A stretch of 64,000 nt of DNA from Hymenobacter perfusus (GCF_003944765.1 NZ_RWIU01000005.1:124001-188000); one strand, 5' to 3'; shown: positions 24,627-34,341, counted from the stretch's first letter. Made by a program: numbers and translations. Notes: generated by a model not told the origin, from the letters alone.

Positions 24627-26924
24627 TTACGGTTTGCCCGACATCGTAAACACCAATTCCCCGCCCTTCACCACATCAGTATACTGCAAAAACGGCCGCG
24701 TGAGCTTCTGGCCGTTGAGGCGGGCTTCCTTCACGTACACGTTTTTGTCGCTCTGGTTTTTGACGGTGATGCGGAAGGTATTGCCGTTTTCCAGATTCAG
24801 TGTTGCACCGTGCACGGCGGGGCTACCGAGGGCGTACTCCGGCGAGCCGGGCGCTACGGGGTAGAAACCCAGCGCCGAGAAGATGTACCAGGCCGACATC
24901 TGCCCGCAGTCGTCGTTGCCGCCGAGGCCATCGGGGGTGGGGCGGTACATCTTGGGCAGAATCATGCGGACGCGGGCCTGGGTTTTGTAGGGCTGGCTGG
25001 TCCAGTTGTAGAGGTAGGCGGCGTGGTGGGCGGGCTCGTTGCCGTGCACGTAGTTGCCGATGATACCGTCGCGGGTGATGTCCTCGGTTTCAGCGAAGAA
25101 CTTATCCGGCAGGTGCATGGTGAACAGCGAATCGAGGTGGGGCAGAAACTTCTTCTCGCCGCCCATTTTGGCGATGAGCCCGGCGGGGTCCTGGGGCACG
25201 TAGAGGCTGTAGTTCCAGGCGTTGCCCTCGATGAAGCCCTGGTCGTTGGTGCTCAGCACGTCGAAGCGCGGGCGGAAGGAGCCGTCGGCGAGGCGGGGGC
25301 GCATAAACCCGATCCGGCTGTCGTACACGTTCTGCCAGTTGTGGGCGCGCTTGTTGAACTCGGCTTCAATATCTGCCTTACCCAGCTTGCGGGCCAGCTG
25401 GGCAATGCACCAGTCGTCGTAGGCATATTCCAGGGTTTTGGAAACCGACGCGCCGCTTTTGTCTTCGGGCACGTAACCCAGCTGCTCGTAGAGGCCGATG
25501 CCGTCGAAGCGCGCCTGGTGGGCAGTGGCCACGCAGGCGTCGAGGGCGCGCTGGGCCTGAGCGGCGGGCACCACGCCTTTCAGCACGGCATCTACTATTA
25601 CGGGCACCGAGTGGTAGCCGATCATGCACCAGTTTTCGTTGGCATAGTGGCTCCAGATGGGCAGCATGTGCATCGTACTCTGGTCGTAGTGGGCCAGCAT
25701 GCTCTGCACCATATCGGCGTTGCGCTTGGGTTGCAGCAGGTTGTAGAGCGGGTGCAGGGCGCGGTAGGTGTCCCAGAGCGAGAAGGTGGTGTAGTTGGTG
25801 AAGCCCTCCGCCTTATGGATGTTCTGGTCGAGGCCCCGGTACTGGCCATCCACGTCCATGTAGGTGGTGGGACTGAGGGCGGCGTGGTACATGGCGGTGT
25901 AGAAGTTCTCCTTGTCCACCCGTTTCGGCGACTCAACAACCACCTTGCCTAGCTCCTGCTGCCACTGCGCCTGCCCGGCCCGCTTCACGGCCTCGAAGTC
26001 CCAGCCCGGAATTTCGGCCCGCATGTTGCGCAGCGCCCCCTCGGTGCTCACGCCCGACAAGGCCATTTTCACTTTCACCTTCTCCCCGGCCGTGGTCTTG
26101 AAATCGAAGAACAGGCGCAGCTGCTCACCGGCCAGCTCTGGGAAGTGCTGGCTCTGGTCGAAGCGGCCCCAGAAGCCCCGGTACACCTGATTCTTGGAGA
26201 GGTTGCGGCTGCCGTAGCTGGAAAACGGCTTCGAGAAGCTCATGGCGAAGTACTCGGTGCGGGTGCGCGCCCAGCCGTGGGTTTGGCGGTAGCCGGTTAC
26301 CAGCGTGTCGTTTTCCACCCGCACAAACGTCCACACGTTCTTATCGGGGTAGTTGTAGATGCCGGCCGTGAGGTCGAGGATGATGTGCGCCTGCTCCGAC
26401 TGCGGAAACGTGTACTGGTGCATGCCCACCCGGTTGGAAGCCGTCAGCTCGGCCAGAATGTCGTGGTCGTCGAGCTTCACGCGGTAGTAGGCCGGCTCGG
26501 CCACCTCGTTCTGGTGCGAAAACCGGGAGCGGAAGCCCCGCTCGGGCTGGTCGGCGGTACCGGGGTTGAGTTGGAGTGGCCCAGTGGTGGGCATCACCAG
26601 AAAGTCGCCGAGGTCGGAGTGGCCGGTGCCGCTGAAGTGGGTGTGCGAGAAGCCCACAATGGTTTTATCGGCGTACTGGTAGCCGGCGCAGTACTCGTAC
26701 ACGCGGGGGTTGTACTTGCCGCTGAGCTCGTAGCCGACGGTGTCGGTATCGGGCGAGAGCTGCACCATGCCGAAGGGCACCGTGGCCCCCGGGTAGGTGT
26801 GCCCCATCCGGGCCGTGCCCACCAGCGGCTTGGCGTACTGCACCAGGTTTTCGGTGGACCTAGCTTTCTGGGCGAAGGTTGGAACGGTGGCAAGGAGCAG
26901 CGCGGCGAGCGGCAGTAGTTTCAT
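24627..26924 (-). CDS. GH92 alpha-1,2-mannosidase
   Basis: 765 residues from MKLLPLAALLLATVPTFAQ at 26924, a clear signal peptide. The N-terminal beta sandwich has the family motifs GHTYPGATVPFGMVQLSPDT and GFSHTHFSGTGHSDLGD. The (alpha/alpha)6 catalytic part includes GNEPAHHAAYLYNW and GNDDCGQMSAWYIFSALG, and ends with the typical small strand ELVFTMS. GH92 enzymes are Ca-dependent exo-mannosidases that trim N-glycan or yeast mannan side chains, normally in the periplasm. No SusC/SusD pair is adjacent, so it is not in a standard polysaccharide locus. Confidence 0.95.
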   Translation of the reverse strand: MKLLPLAALLLATVPTFAQKARSTENLVQYAKPLVGTARMGHTYPGATVPFGMVQLSPDTDTVGYELSGKYNPRVYEYCAGYQYADKTIVGFSHTHFSGTGHSDLGDFLVMPTTGPLQLNPGTADQPERGFRSRFSHQNEVAEPAYYRVKLDDHDILAELTASNRVGMHQYTFPQSEQAHIILDLTAGIYNYPDKNVWTFVRVENDTLVTGYRQTHGWARTRTEYFAMSFSKPFSSYGSRNLSKNQVYRGFWGRFDQSQHFPELAGEQLRLFFDFKTTAGEKVKVKMALSGVSTEGALRNMRAEIPGWDFEAVKRAGQAQWQQELGKVVVESPKRVDKENFYTAMYHAALSPTTYMDVDGQYRGLDQNIHKAEGFTNYTTFSLWDTYRALHPLYNLLQPKRNADMVQSMLAHYDQSTMHMLPIWSHYANENWCMIGYHSVPVIVDAVLKGVVPAAQAQRALDACVATAHQARFDGIGLYEQLGYVPEDKSGASVSKTLEYAYDDWCIAQLARKLGKADIEAEFNKRAHNWQNVYDSRIGFMRPRLADGSFRPRFDVLSTNDQGFIEGNAWNYSLYVPQDPAGLIAKMGGEKKFLPHLDSLFTMHLPDKFFAETEDITRDGIIGNYVHGNEPAHHAAYLYNWTSQPYKTQARVRMILPKMYRPTPDGLGGNDDCGQMSAWYIFSALGFYPVAPGSPEYALGSPAVHGATLNLENGNTFRITVKNQSDKNVYVKEARLNGQKLTRPFLQYTDVVKGGELVFTMSGKP

Positions 26925-27002
26925 CAGCTTCGGGGGTGGCGTTGAAGCTGGCAAGGTAGGAAAGACCTTCTCTTCGTTATCATCTATTTATCAGCCTACT
27001 CA

Positions 27003-27395
27003 TCACTCTGCGACAGATTTAATCACTCCAAAGCAGGTTCGTCTGAGTGAGCAGACTCGTGTGTCAACAGGCACAGATACGTTTGCTGATTCAGAAATTA
27101 CCTCTGGACTGATCATCACTAACTCACCACTAGCAAACTTCTTACTCAGATTACACAGCTCCAATACTTTTATAGTATCGTCTTCTATTGTTCTTACCAG
27201 AGTTACGGACGCAGTTGGCACTACTCCACATAACTCATTAGTATTCTGATGAAAAATCACCCGACCTTTTACATTATCAGGACTAACGAAGTATTGCCAA
27301 TTGCCCTGACAATTTTCCCGCTCTACTACGGTCAGCGTTGCAAGTCCGTAGCTAAATAAACCAGCAACTAGTGTAGCAATAGCAGTTCTTATCAT
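27003..27395 (-). CDS. Unknown protein with N-terminal membrane anchor, AT-rich
   Basis: 130 residues. It starts with a hydrophobic segment (MIRTAIATLVAGLFSYGLA) that is a signal peptide or anchor. The rest is beta-rich with four Cys (about 29, 56, 81 and 113), consistent with an exported disulfide-bonded domain. No family recognised. Its base composition is clearly lower in GC than the mannosidase and NTF2-like genes beside it. Confidence 0.5.
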   Translation of the reverse strand: MIRTAIATLVAGLFSYGLATLTVVERENCQGNWQYFVSPDNVKGRVIFHQNTNELCGVVPTASVTLVRTIEDDTIKVLELCNLSKKFASGELVMISPEVISESANVSVPVDTRVCSLRRTCFGVIKSVAE

Positions 27396-27444
27396 TTCAA
27401 GTGAAGTAAAGTAGCGTAATCATATTCTTTACTAATCCTGCCAA

Positions 27445-27954
27445 TCAATGCCCATAACTCACCACCCGCGTCACCTGCCAGCGCCCGTCGCGTAGGCGCC
27501 ACACCATCATGTTCTTGAAGGTGCCGCAGTCGTCGCGGCCGTTTTCCACGTGGCAGAAGCGGCGCTGGTAGGTTTCCACTGCCCCGTAGCTGTTGATGGG
27601 ATATACTTCCAAGGTGCCGGGCACGAGCTGGCGGTTTAGGCCGGTGGTTTTGTTCTGGTCGAACAGGCGCTGGAAACCCTGCATGGTTTGCTGGAAATTG
27701 GCCAGGCCGCCCTTGTCGTGGTAGAATTCCAGGTCTTCAGCGAAGAAAGTCTGAAGCGTGGCCACATCGTGCCGGTTGAAGGCCACAAACATCAGGCTGT
27801 CCTGCCGGGCAATGGCGCGGTACAGCTCCGGCGACACCGGCGGCGGGGCCGCGGCCGTTGCGGGGGCGGCGGGGCGAACCGGGGCGCAGGCGGCGGCCAG
27901 GAGCAGGAGCAGCGCGGGTAGCGGCGGGAGTTTTAGTGGCACTGAGGGAAGCAT
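27445..27954 (-). CDS. NTF2-like (SnoaL/DUF4440-type) lipoprotein
   Basis: 169 residues from the second ATG (27954). The signal ends in a lipobox (LLLLAAACAP), predicting a lipoprotein, followed by an Ala/Pro linker. The NTF2-like fold is visible from YRAIARQDSLMFVAFNRHD through LQTFFAEDLEFYHD to MMVWRLRDGRWQVTRVVSYGH. Such cone-shaped domains bind small molecules or are catalytically inert. Divergent from the lipoprotein gene on the plus strand. Confidence 0.8.
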   Translation of the reverse strand: MLPSVPLKLPPLPALLLLLAAACAPVRPAAPATAAAPPPVSPELYRAIARQDSLMFVAFNRHDVATLQTFFAEDLEFYHDKGGLANFQQTMQGFQRLFDQNKTTGLNRQLVPGTLEVYPINSYGAVETYQRRFCHVENGRDDCGTFKNMMVWRLRDGRWQVTRVVSYGH

Positions 27955-28074
27955 GAAGGATAGCAAGGTAGACTTTCTGCGTGTTTCCTTTCAGGACACT
28001 GGCCACTGGTTGGCGGAAAGCCCATTCGTAGCAGTAGCCCGTATAAGTGGAACTCTCATCAGCCAGCGCTGCGT

Positions 28075-28659
28075 ATGAAAAAGCTACTTTCTTTCCTTAC
28101 TCTGCTGCTTACCGGTTGCATTACCTGTCAGGAAATAGCGCTACTACCCGAGGAACGGGCCTGGCTTGGTTCTTACAAAGAGGGCCAGCAGGTGGTTTTC
28201 CGCAGCAACCGGGGTAATACTAACACGGCCACAGTGCTAAAGCCGCAGGAGTGGCACACCAACACCGACTGCAACTGGATGGAATCGGGCCGGTACCAGC
28301 CTATATTCTCCCAAATTGTGCTACGCCCCAGCTCCATTTACAGCGACAAGAACCGGGACTTCGTGGTGAATCTGCGCAAAAACACTCCCGAGCGCCCCGC
28401 CGATTTGTCGTTCAGCATAGCCGGCCTGGAGTGTCTTACTGCCTCCAAAGAGGGGGAGATTCTTTCCAAACTACAGCAGCAGGCCTGCACCCTGAGCACC
28501 ACCGGCAAAAGCTACCCGGCCGCCTACGTTTTTCGGCAGGGCCGGAATGCTACCATCTATGGCGGTGGGCAGCTACAGGCTTTTTTCTGGGACAAGCAGG
28601 ACGGCCTGATCCGCTATGAACTGACTACTGGGGAGGTATTTGATTTGGTGAGCCGATAA
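28075..28659 (+). CDS. Unknown lipoprotein
   Basis: 194 residues. A signal and lipobox are present: MKKLLSFLTLLLTGC, with Cys15 lipidated. The mature part is beta-rich with Cys residues and a C-terminal LIRYELTTGEVFDLV. No family recognised. It stands between the NTF2-like gene (divergent) and sbcC (downstream, 142 bases away). Confidence 0.65.
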   Translation: MKKLLSFLTLLLTGCITCQEIALLPEERAWLGSYKEGQQVVFRSNRGNTNTATVLKPQEWHTNTDCNWMESGRYQPIFSQIVLRPSSIYSDKNRDFVVNLRKNTPERPADLSFSIAGLECLTASKEGEILSKLQQQACTLSTTGKSYPAAYVFRQGRNATIYGGGQLQAFFWDKQDGLIRYELTTGEVFDLVSR

Positions 28660-28724
28660 GTACCGGCACGTGGCAGGCAGCGTAATATGGCCGCCATTTC
28701 CACCAGATTGAGTCCGGGCATGGC

Positions 28725-28732
28725 TATCTTTG
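28725..28732 (+). promoter_or_regulatory. -7 box TATCTTTG upstream of sbcC
   Basis: A perfect TAnnTTTG element 69 bases before the sbcC start, with no clear -33 box at the right distance. It suggests sbcC has its own promoter, in keeping with its separation from sbcD. Confidence 0.4.
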
Positions 28733-28801
28733 CAGATACCGCCACGCCATTCCAGTAGTCCGGGGCGAATTATATTTCCGCTTTGGTGCCTTGGTTGCCG
28801 C

Positions 28802-31800
28802 ATGAAAATTCTCCGCGTCCGTTTTCTCAACCTCAACTCTTTGCGCGGGGAGCACACCGTTGATTTCAGTCTCTCGCCTCTTTCTGATGCGGGCCTGTTT
28901 GCCATTACCGGAGCCACGGGCGCGGGCAAAACCACCATCCTCGATGCCATTACCCTGGCCCTCTACGGCCAGGTGCCCCGCCACGAAACCAGCGGCCCCG
29001 AGCACGTGATGAGCCACGGCACCGGCGAGAGCTGGGCCGAGGTGGAGTTTGAGGTCAACGGCCGGCAGTTTCGCAGCAAGTGGGGTCAGCACCGGGGCCG
29101 TCGTAAACCGGAAAACCCGCTCCAGGATTCCAGAATGGAGTTGAGCGAGCGGCAGGTGGCGGCCGATGGCACCGAGAGCTGGGGGTTTCTGGAAACCTAC
29201 AAATCGAAAGTTCCTGCGAAAGTAGCCGAGCTGAGCGGACTGGAATACAAGCAGTTCCTGCGCTCCGTGCTCTTGGCCCAGGGCGACTTCACCCGCTTCC
29301 TGAAGGCCCCGGCCGGCGAGCGGGCCCAGCTGCTGGAGAAGATTACCGACACCCGCAAATACTCCGATATTTCCCGGGCAGCCTTCGAGCGGGCCAAGCA
29401 GCAAAATCAGCTGGTGGAGCAGCTGCGCATCGGGCTGGAAGGCGTTAGCCTGCTGTCGGCGGAGGAAGTGGCCTTTTTGGAAAGCGAAGTGCAGAACCTG
29501 ACCCAGCAGCTTGCTACGGCCACCGCCGCCCAGGAGCAGCTGCGCGCGGCGCGGCAGTGGCACCAGCGCCTGCTGGAGCTGCGCCAGAAGCTGCACACTA
29601 CGCACCAGCGCCGGCAGCAGCTTCAGGCCGAGGCTGAAACCCTCACGCCGCTTCGCCAGCGCTTGGCCCTGCACCAGCAGGCCGCCCCCTTCGCCACCGA
29701 GTATGCCCTGCTGCGCCAGACCGATGAGCAGCTGGTGCGCCTGCTGCGGGAAGTAGCGCAGCTCCGCGCCCAGCTGCCGCAGCTGCAGGAGCGCCGGGCC
29801 GCCGCCGATGCGGCCCGCACCGCCGCCCAGCAGGTCCACGAAGCCGCCACCGCCACCTACAAAACCCATGACCCCAAGCTGCGCGAGGCCGAGCAGCTGG
29901 ATGTGCTGATGGCCGAGGCCCGGCGTCAGCTCACCCAGGGTAAGGCCGAATACGAGGAGAAAAACGAGCAGTGCAAACGGCTGAAAGCGGTGGCCGAGCA
30001 GGCGGGGCAGCGCGCCGGCATCTTGCAGGAGCAGGTAAAAGAGGCCGACAAATGGTTGCTGCTGAACACCGTGGTGAGTAAGCTGGCCGCCGACCTGCCC
30101 GAGCTGGCGGCCAACCTGCAGCAGTGGGCCAGTCTGAAAACCACCCTCGGCCAGTTGGGACAGCGCCTGCACGAAGCCCGGCAGCGCCAGCAGCTGGCCG
30201 CCACCGAGGCGGCAACCCAGCAGCAGGCTGCTTCGGTGGCCCGCCAGCAGCTCCAGGACCATACCAGCCGTTTCGAGGAAGCCAGCCAGGTCCGCAACGA
30301 GTGGCTGCAACGCCTGCGCTACCACGTGAGTAGTCTACACCAGGAGCAGGAACGGGAACAGCAGCACTGGGACGACCTGCGGCGCAGCCTGCAGATGCAG
30401 CAGCTGATTCTCTCGCACACCGACACCCGCCAACTGCTGGAAGCCGGCCGGCCCTGCCCCGTGTGCGGCGCCACCGAGCATCCCTATGTGGCCGGCGTGC
30501 TGGGCGTGAGCGAAGACGCGTTCCAGCGCGACCTGCAGCGGGAAGAAACGCTCAGCCAACGGGTTCGGACGCTGGGTACGCGCTTCAACCGCCTTAATAC
30601 TTACGTGACCATGCTGGAGCAGACGGGCCCAGAGCCTGCTGCTCCTGTCGGCACCATTCAGCTGCTGCCCGAAACGGCCGAGAAAAGCGCCGCTGAGGAA
30701 GTGAAGCAGCTGGTGCAGACGCTGCGGGAGCTGCGGGAGCTGCTCACCACCGCCGACCAGCACCTGCGGCAGGCCCAGACCCGGCACGAAGCCGCTACTC
30801 AACAGCAGCTCGCCTACACCCAGGAAGTCACTAAACTGGCCCAGGAGTTGGCCGACGCTGAAGACCAGGTGCTGCCCGTCCGGGCTACCATCGAGAGTCA
30901 GGCACAATACTTTGGCCTGCCGTTCAGCAACGAAAACGGGCAGGCCCTGATGGAATTGGCCCGTCAGCGCATTATGGCGTTCGAACAGAAAACCCAGCAG
31001 CTCAACACTGCCCGGCAGGAGCTTGGGGGCGTAAGCGTGGAAGCCACCAAAGCCGAGGCCGACCAACAGGAACTGCAGGCTTGGCTGAAAATCCGTAAGC
31101 AGGAGTTGATGGAGCGGCACACGGCCATCCAGCAGCAACAGCAGCAGCGCCGGGAGTTGCTGCCTGAACCCAACATAGCCCTGGTGCGGCAGCGGCTGGA
31201 AGAGGCCGTACACCTTGCCGGGCAGCAACGCCAGCAGGCCGAGCAGCAGCAGCAGCAGCGCGAAACGGCCCATACGGTAGCGGCCGGCACGCTGCACCAG
31301 CGTGAGCAGGATGCCGACCGGCAGCAGCAGGCCCGGCAGCAGCAGCACGCGGCTTTGGTAGCGGGCCTTACGGCCGCCGGTCTTGCCCCCGACCCCGCCG
31401 CCCTGCCCGCCCTGCTCCTCCCCGACCCAGAGCTTACGACGCTGCAAACCCAGCTGCGCCGCCACGAGCAGGACGTTGCCCTGGTGAGCGAAACGCTGCA
31501 GGAAACGACTACGCTGCTCTTGGCGGAAGAGGAGCGCATCCTCACCCCGGAGCCGCCGGAAGCCGTTGACCAGCTGCTGGCCACCGGTAGCCAGCAGCTG
31601 GCGGCGCTCAACCAGCAGTTGGGGCAGCGCCAGGAGCGCCTGAATGCCCACCAGGCCGGCCAGCAGCGCCACGCCACCCTGGCCGCCGAGCTGGAAAAGC
31701 AACAGCAGGAGGCCCGGCGCTGGCGGCAGCTGGCCGAAATTATCGGCTCGGCCGATGGCAAGAAGTTCAGCGAGTTTGCCCAGGGCCTCACCCTGGCCCG

Positions 31801-32233
31801 CCTCACGGACCTGGCCAACCGCCACCTGCACCGCTTCACCGACCGGTACCGCATCCTGCGCAACCCCGAGCAGCACCTGGACCTGCTGATTCAGGACGAG
31901 TACCAGGCCGGGGCTACGCGCTCCATGAACTCGCTGTCGGGCGGGGAGAGTTTTTTGGTGAGCCTGGCCCTGGCGCTGGGCCTCTCGGAGCTGGCCGGCC
32001 GCCGTACCCAGATTGACACCCTGTTCATCGATGAAGGCTTCGGCACCCTCGACCCCGACACGCTGGACGTGGCTCTTTCAGCGCTGGAAATGCTGCAGGG
32101 CACCGGCAAAACCATCGGCATCATCTCCCACGTCGAAGGTCTGAAAGAACGCATTGCCACCCAGATCAACGTGCGCAAGGAAGCCGGGGGCGTCAGCTCC
32201 CTGCGGGTGGTTGGCTTCGGGGAAGAGGTATAA
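28802..32233 (+). CDS. sbcC: Exonuclease SbcCD subunit C (SMC-like ATPase)
   Basis: 1143 residues from ATG 28802 (MKILRVRFLNLNSLRGEHTV). The Walker A loop GATGAGKT is at 37-44. Two long Gln/Ala/Leu-rich coiled coils follow, separated by the zinc hook Cys552-x-x-Cys555 (CPVC). The C-terminal ABC signature is SLSGGESFLVSLAL and Walker B is LFIDEGFGTLDPDTLD. SbcC is the Rad50-like partner of SbcD. The coils are unusually rich in Gln (runs of up to five or six). It lies apart from sbcD; the expected complex should still form. A palindromic hairpin begins at the stop codon. Confidence 0.95.
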   Translation: MKILRVRFLNLNSLRGEHTVDFSLSPLSDAGLFAITGATGAGKTTILDAITLALYGQVPRHETSGPEHVMSHGTGESWAEVEFEVNGRQFRSKWGQHRGRRKPENPLQDSRMELSERQVAADGTESWGFLETYKSKVPAKVAELSGLEYKQFLRSVLLAQGDFTRFLKAPAGERAQLLEKITDTRKYSDISRAAFERAKQQNQLVEQLRIGLEGVSLLSAEEVAFLESEVQNLTQQLATATAAQEQLRAARQWHQRLLELRQKLHTTHQRRQQLQAEAETLTPLRQRLALHQQAAPFATEYALLRQTDEQLVRLLREVAQLRAQLPQLQERRAAADAARTAAQQVHEAATATYKTHDPKLREAEQLDVLMAEARRQLTQGKAEYEEKNEQCKRLKAVAEQAGQRAGILQEQVKEADKWLLLNTVVSKLAADLPELAANLQQWASLKTTLGQLGQRLHEARQRQQLAATEAATQQQAASVARQQLQDHTSRFEEASQVRNEWLQRLRYHVSSLHQEQEREQQHWDDLRRSLQMQQLILSHTDTRQLLEAGRPCPVCGATEHPYVAGVLGVSEDAFQRDLQREETLSQRVRTLGTRFNRLNTYVTMLEQTGPEPAAPVGTIQLLPETAEKSAAEEVKQLVQTLRELRELLTTADQHLRQAQTRHEAATQQQLAYTQEVTKLAQELADAEDQVLPVRATIESQAQYFGLPFSNENGQALMELARQRIMAFEQKTQQLNTARQELGGVSVEATKAEADQQELQAWLKIRKQELMERHTAIQQQQQQRRELLPEPNIALVRQRLEEAVHLAGQQRQQAEQQQQQRETAHTVAAGTLHQREQDADRQQQARQQQHAALVAGLTAAGLAPDPAALPALLLPDPELTTLQTQLRRHEQDVALVSETLQETTTLLLAEEERILTPEPPEAVDQLLATGSQQLAALNQQLGQRQERLNAHQAGQQRHATLAAELEKQQQEARRWRQLAEIIGSADGKKFSEFAQGLTLARLTDLANRHLHRFTDRYRILRNPEQHLDLLIQDEYQAGATRSMNSLSGGESFLVSLALALGLSELAGRRTQIDTLFIDEGFGTLDPDTLDVALSALEMLQGTGKTIGIISHVEGLKERIATQINVRKEAGGVSSLRVVGFGEEV

Positions 32234-32332
32234 CCGGTTCTTTGAAAGAACCGGCATTCCGAGCGGAGCGAGTAATCAGGGTTTTTCTACCAAGAGTTTG
32301 CCCAGGCTCCTCGCTCCGCCCGGCATAACAGT
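32234..32332. repeat. Terminator hairpin plus palindromic element, family G
   Basis: A perfect 21-base palindrome (32234-32254, CCGGTTCTTT-G-AAAGAACCGG) is followed by inverted GAGCGGAGCGAG / CTCCTCGCTCCGC segments up to about 32320. It lies between convergent genes. Confidence 0.65.
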
Positions 32333-32342
32333 GCCGCGTTGC

Positions 32343-33413
32343 CTATACCGCCTCTGCCCCGGCTGCCCTGATTCCGGCCCAGGTCCAGTACCGTTCGGGT
32401 TGAATTCTGGCGTAGCGCGCCCGAAAAAATGCCACTACCTCCTCCTCCAGCTTTTCGGGCGGAATGGAGGACGCATGGATGGGACGCTGATCGGGGTCGG
32501 CGTAGCGCTGCACTTTGGTGAGGCTTTTGCCGCTCAGCCGCAGTAATGGGCCGGTATCGGTAATACCATCAAAAGTCCAGCGGCGGATACTGGTTTCCAG
32601 CTGGTTCAGGCGGGCCGTAAGCGCATCCAGGGGCAGACGGGGCAGCGTGGGGCGGCTTTCCAGATCAACCCAGGTGGTGTACTTGTACTCGAATTCGTAG
32701 CGCTGCCCGGCGTAGAGGCACAGCACCATATCGGTCCCGATGGTGGCCCCGAACAGCGTGTAGTATGGCAGCGGCTCCGGCGTACGGATTATCGTCAGCC
32801 CAATCTTCGGGTACTGCCGCACAATTGTAGCGGCACTCTGCATGGCCGCTACCCCCCGTTTCACCCGCGCATATTCCGGCTCCCAGGCGGCGCGGCCGGT
32901 TTCGGGGGTTTCCAGCACGGCGGCAAAGCGAGGCAGCAACCAGGCGAACTTTTCCGCCGAGGCCTCATCCTCGCGCCGCCGCCGGGCCGGGGCCCCGAAG
33001 GGCGCATAAAACCGGACTTTTTCCTCGGCGTTCAGCCAGCACACCAGTTGCAAGGCGTGGTCAGCCAATGGGGCATACCAGTCGATTTCCCGGAAGTCGC
33101 CCAACGTGGCTACCAGGCGCAACAGATGCTCGTGGCGCAAAGCCAGTTCCGGATTCAGCAGTGCCCACACGCCCACAAACCCGTCAATATCAAAGTGGTT
33201 GGCCGTCACGGCTTCCGCCTCCAGGCCTACCGTGCCGGGCTGGTGTAAGGCCCGCAGTACCGCGCCGGCGCTGGTGTCGTCGCGCAGGGGCTCGGGCGTG
33301 GCGGCCCCGCGCCAGTGGGCCAGCGTAAGGCTGGCTCCTAGGCCGGTGCTATCCACTACAATAGTCGGCTGCTGCCGCAGCTGTTGAAAAGGCACGAAGT
33401 ATCTTGTGGGCAT
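32343..33413 (-). CDS. Uncharacterised protein (DUF6687-like)
   Basis: 356 residues from MPTRYFVPFQQL at 33413. Contains TIVVDSTGLGASLTLAHW, a conserved-looking HFDIDGFVGVWALLNPELA segment at about 93-111, and a Trp-rich C-terminus. I associate this with the Bacteroidota DUF6687 family, with moderate confidence. The acidic DIDG motif after His could bind metal. Cytoplasmic, no signal peptide. Convergent with sbcC. The 425-bp gap to the next plus-strand gene holds the promoter described below and no convincing gene of its own. Confidence 0.65.
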   Translation of the reverse strand: MPTRYFVPFQQLRQQPTIVVDSTGLGASLTLAHWRGAATPEPLRDDTSAGAVLRALHQPGTVGLEAEAVTANHFDIDGFVGVWALLNPELALRHEHLLRLVATLGDFREIDWYAPLADHALQLVCWLNAEEKVRFYAPFGAPARRRREDEASAEKFAWLLPRFAAVLETPETGRAAWEPEYARVKRGVAAMQSAATIVRQYPKIGLTIIRTPEPLPYYTLFGATIGTDMVLCLYAGQRYEFEYKYTTWVDLESRPTLPRLPLDALTARLNQLETSIRRWTFDGITDTGPLLRLSGKSLTKVQRYADPDQRPIHASSIPPEKLEEEVVAFFRARYARIQPERYWTWAGIRAAGAEAV

Positions 33414-33699
33414 AAGCAGACATGGCAAGGCGGCGCAAAACTACAGACCCAGGCCTCGTTATCCGCATCCGGGCAGCCGCCCTGGTAATTGCCTTGTTCA
33501 CTTGGGGCCGCCGGTTCAGTCGCACTGCGGCCCTTGCCTGGCAGTACCCGGTGCCTCCCGCGCCCGTTACGGCAGCCGCCCTCCGCCTATGTACCCCGAT
33601 TATTTTTTTACACGCAATTATATGATCTGCTCTTTACTTTCTGATAACATTCAGTTAATTGGCCTACGGTTGCTGTATTGATAAAATAAAGGCCAAAAT

Positions 33700-33732
33700 T
33701 TTGTTGGAGCTGACAGATATCATTTATATTTG
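33700..33732 (+). promoter_or_regulatory. Consensus Bacteroidota promoter
   Basis: TTTG at 33700-33703, a 21-base spacer and TATATTTG at 33725-33732, an exact match to -33 TTTG / -7 TAnnTTTG. Transcription would start near 33739 with a leader of about 100 nt before the next gene. Confidence 0.75.
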
Positions 33733-33838
33733 ATTGCGCCTCAGCTGTATGGACTTGTGACGAAACAGTAAACCCGCATCTTTCTTCTTCTCTGCAACTC
33801 TCAAAAAAACGAGTTTTTCACTCTCTTATCACTCTTCT

Positions 33839-34279
33839 ATGCGCGTTTCTACTCCTGCTCTCTCACTCCGCCGCCTTCTGCAGACTGCAGGCCTGTTGCT
33901 GGCACTGGTAGTTTTTTCGCCCAGGCAGGCTCAGGCCCAAACCTGGCTGGTATCTACGGATGCCTACGTCAAGATTGGGGTAATGGACAAGTTTGGCCAG
34001 CTCGGTGGCTTCACCGCTAAGTTTGTGGTTATCAACCAGGATACCGGCAAAGAGTACACGCTGGTCAAGCAGGTACCCAAAGGCCAGAACGGCGTGGACG
34101 TGGTATTTCCCTCGGAGGCCTCGGAAGCTGACTACTTCAAAACCGAGCGGGGCGAAGCGGGCAAAGCCCAGCCCGGCCGCTACACCTGGGAGTGCCAGGT
34201 TGGCGGAAAAAAAGTAGTTGGCGGGCGCTTCGGCTTTTCTGAAGTCGCAAATGATGTTACCTTGGTGGGCAAGAACTAA
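33839..34279 (+). CDS. Secreted protein of unknown function
   Basis: 146 residues with a long signal peptide ending RQAQAQ (about 34). The mature part is a probable single beta sandwich: WLVSTDAYVKIGVMDKFGQ, FVVINQDTGKEYTLVKQV, PGRYTWECQVGGKKVVGGRFGF. No family recognised. The strong promoter and a following terminator make it a well-expressed single-gene unit. Confidence 0.7.
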   Translation: MRVSTPALSLRRLLQTAGLLLALVVFSPRQAQAQTWLVSTDAYVKIGVMDKFGQLGGFTAKFVVINQDTGKEYTLVKQVPKGQNGVDVVFPSEASEADYFKTERGEAGKAQPGRYTWECQVGGKKVVGGRFGFSEVANDVTLVGKN

Positions 34280-34312
34280 CCTCCTCTTCACCCACACTCA
34301 CTCACAAGCGAA

Positions 34313-34341
34313 AGCCCAGTGTTGCAGCACTGGGCTTTTTT
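34313..34341 (+). terminator. Intrinsic terminator
   Basis: AGCCCAGTG (34313-34321) and CACTGGGCT (34328-34336) form a stem with a 6-nt loop, followed by five or six Ts. Confidence 0.9.

Noticed and set aside
28724..31876. Two very long open frames on the minus strand opposite sbcC (533 and 513 codons)
   Set aside because: They are antisense to a clear SbcC coding region. The translations are Leu/Gln-rich low-complexity strings produced by the high-GC Gln/Glu-rich coiled-coil codons, with no recognisable domain.
33422..33625. Plus-strand frame of 67 codons upstream of the consensus promoter
   Set aside because: It overlaps the 5' end of the DUF6687-like gene on the other strand, is Arg/Ala-rich and has no start signal. 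The promoter lies after it.
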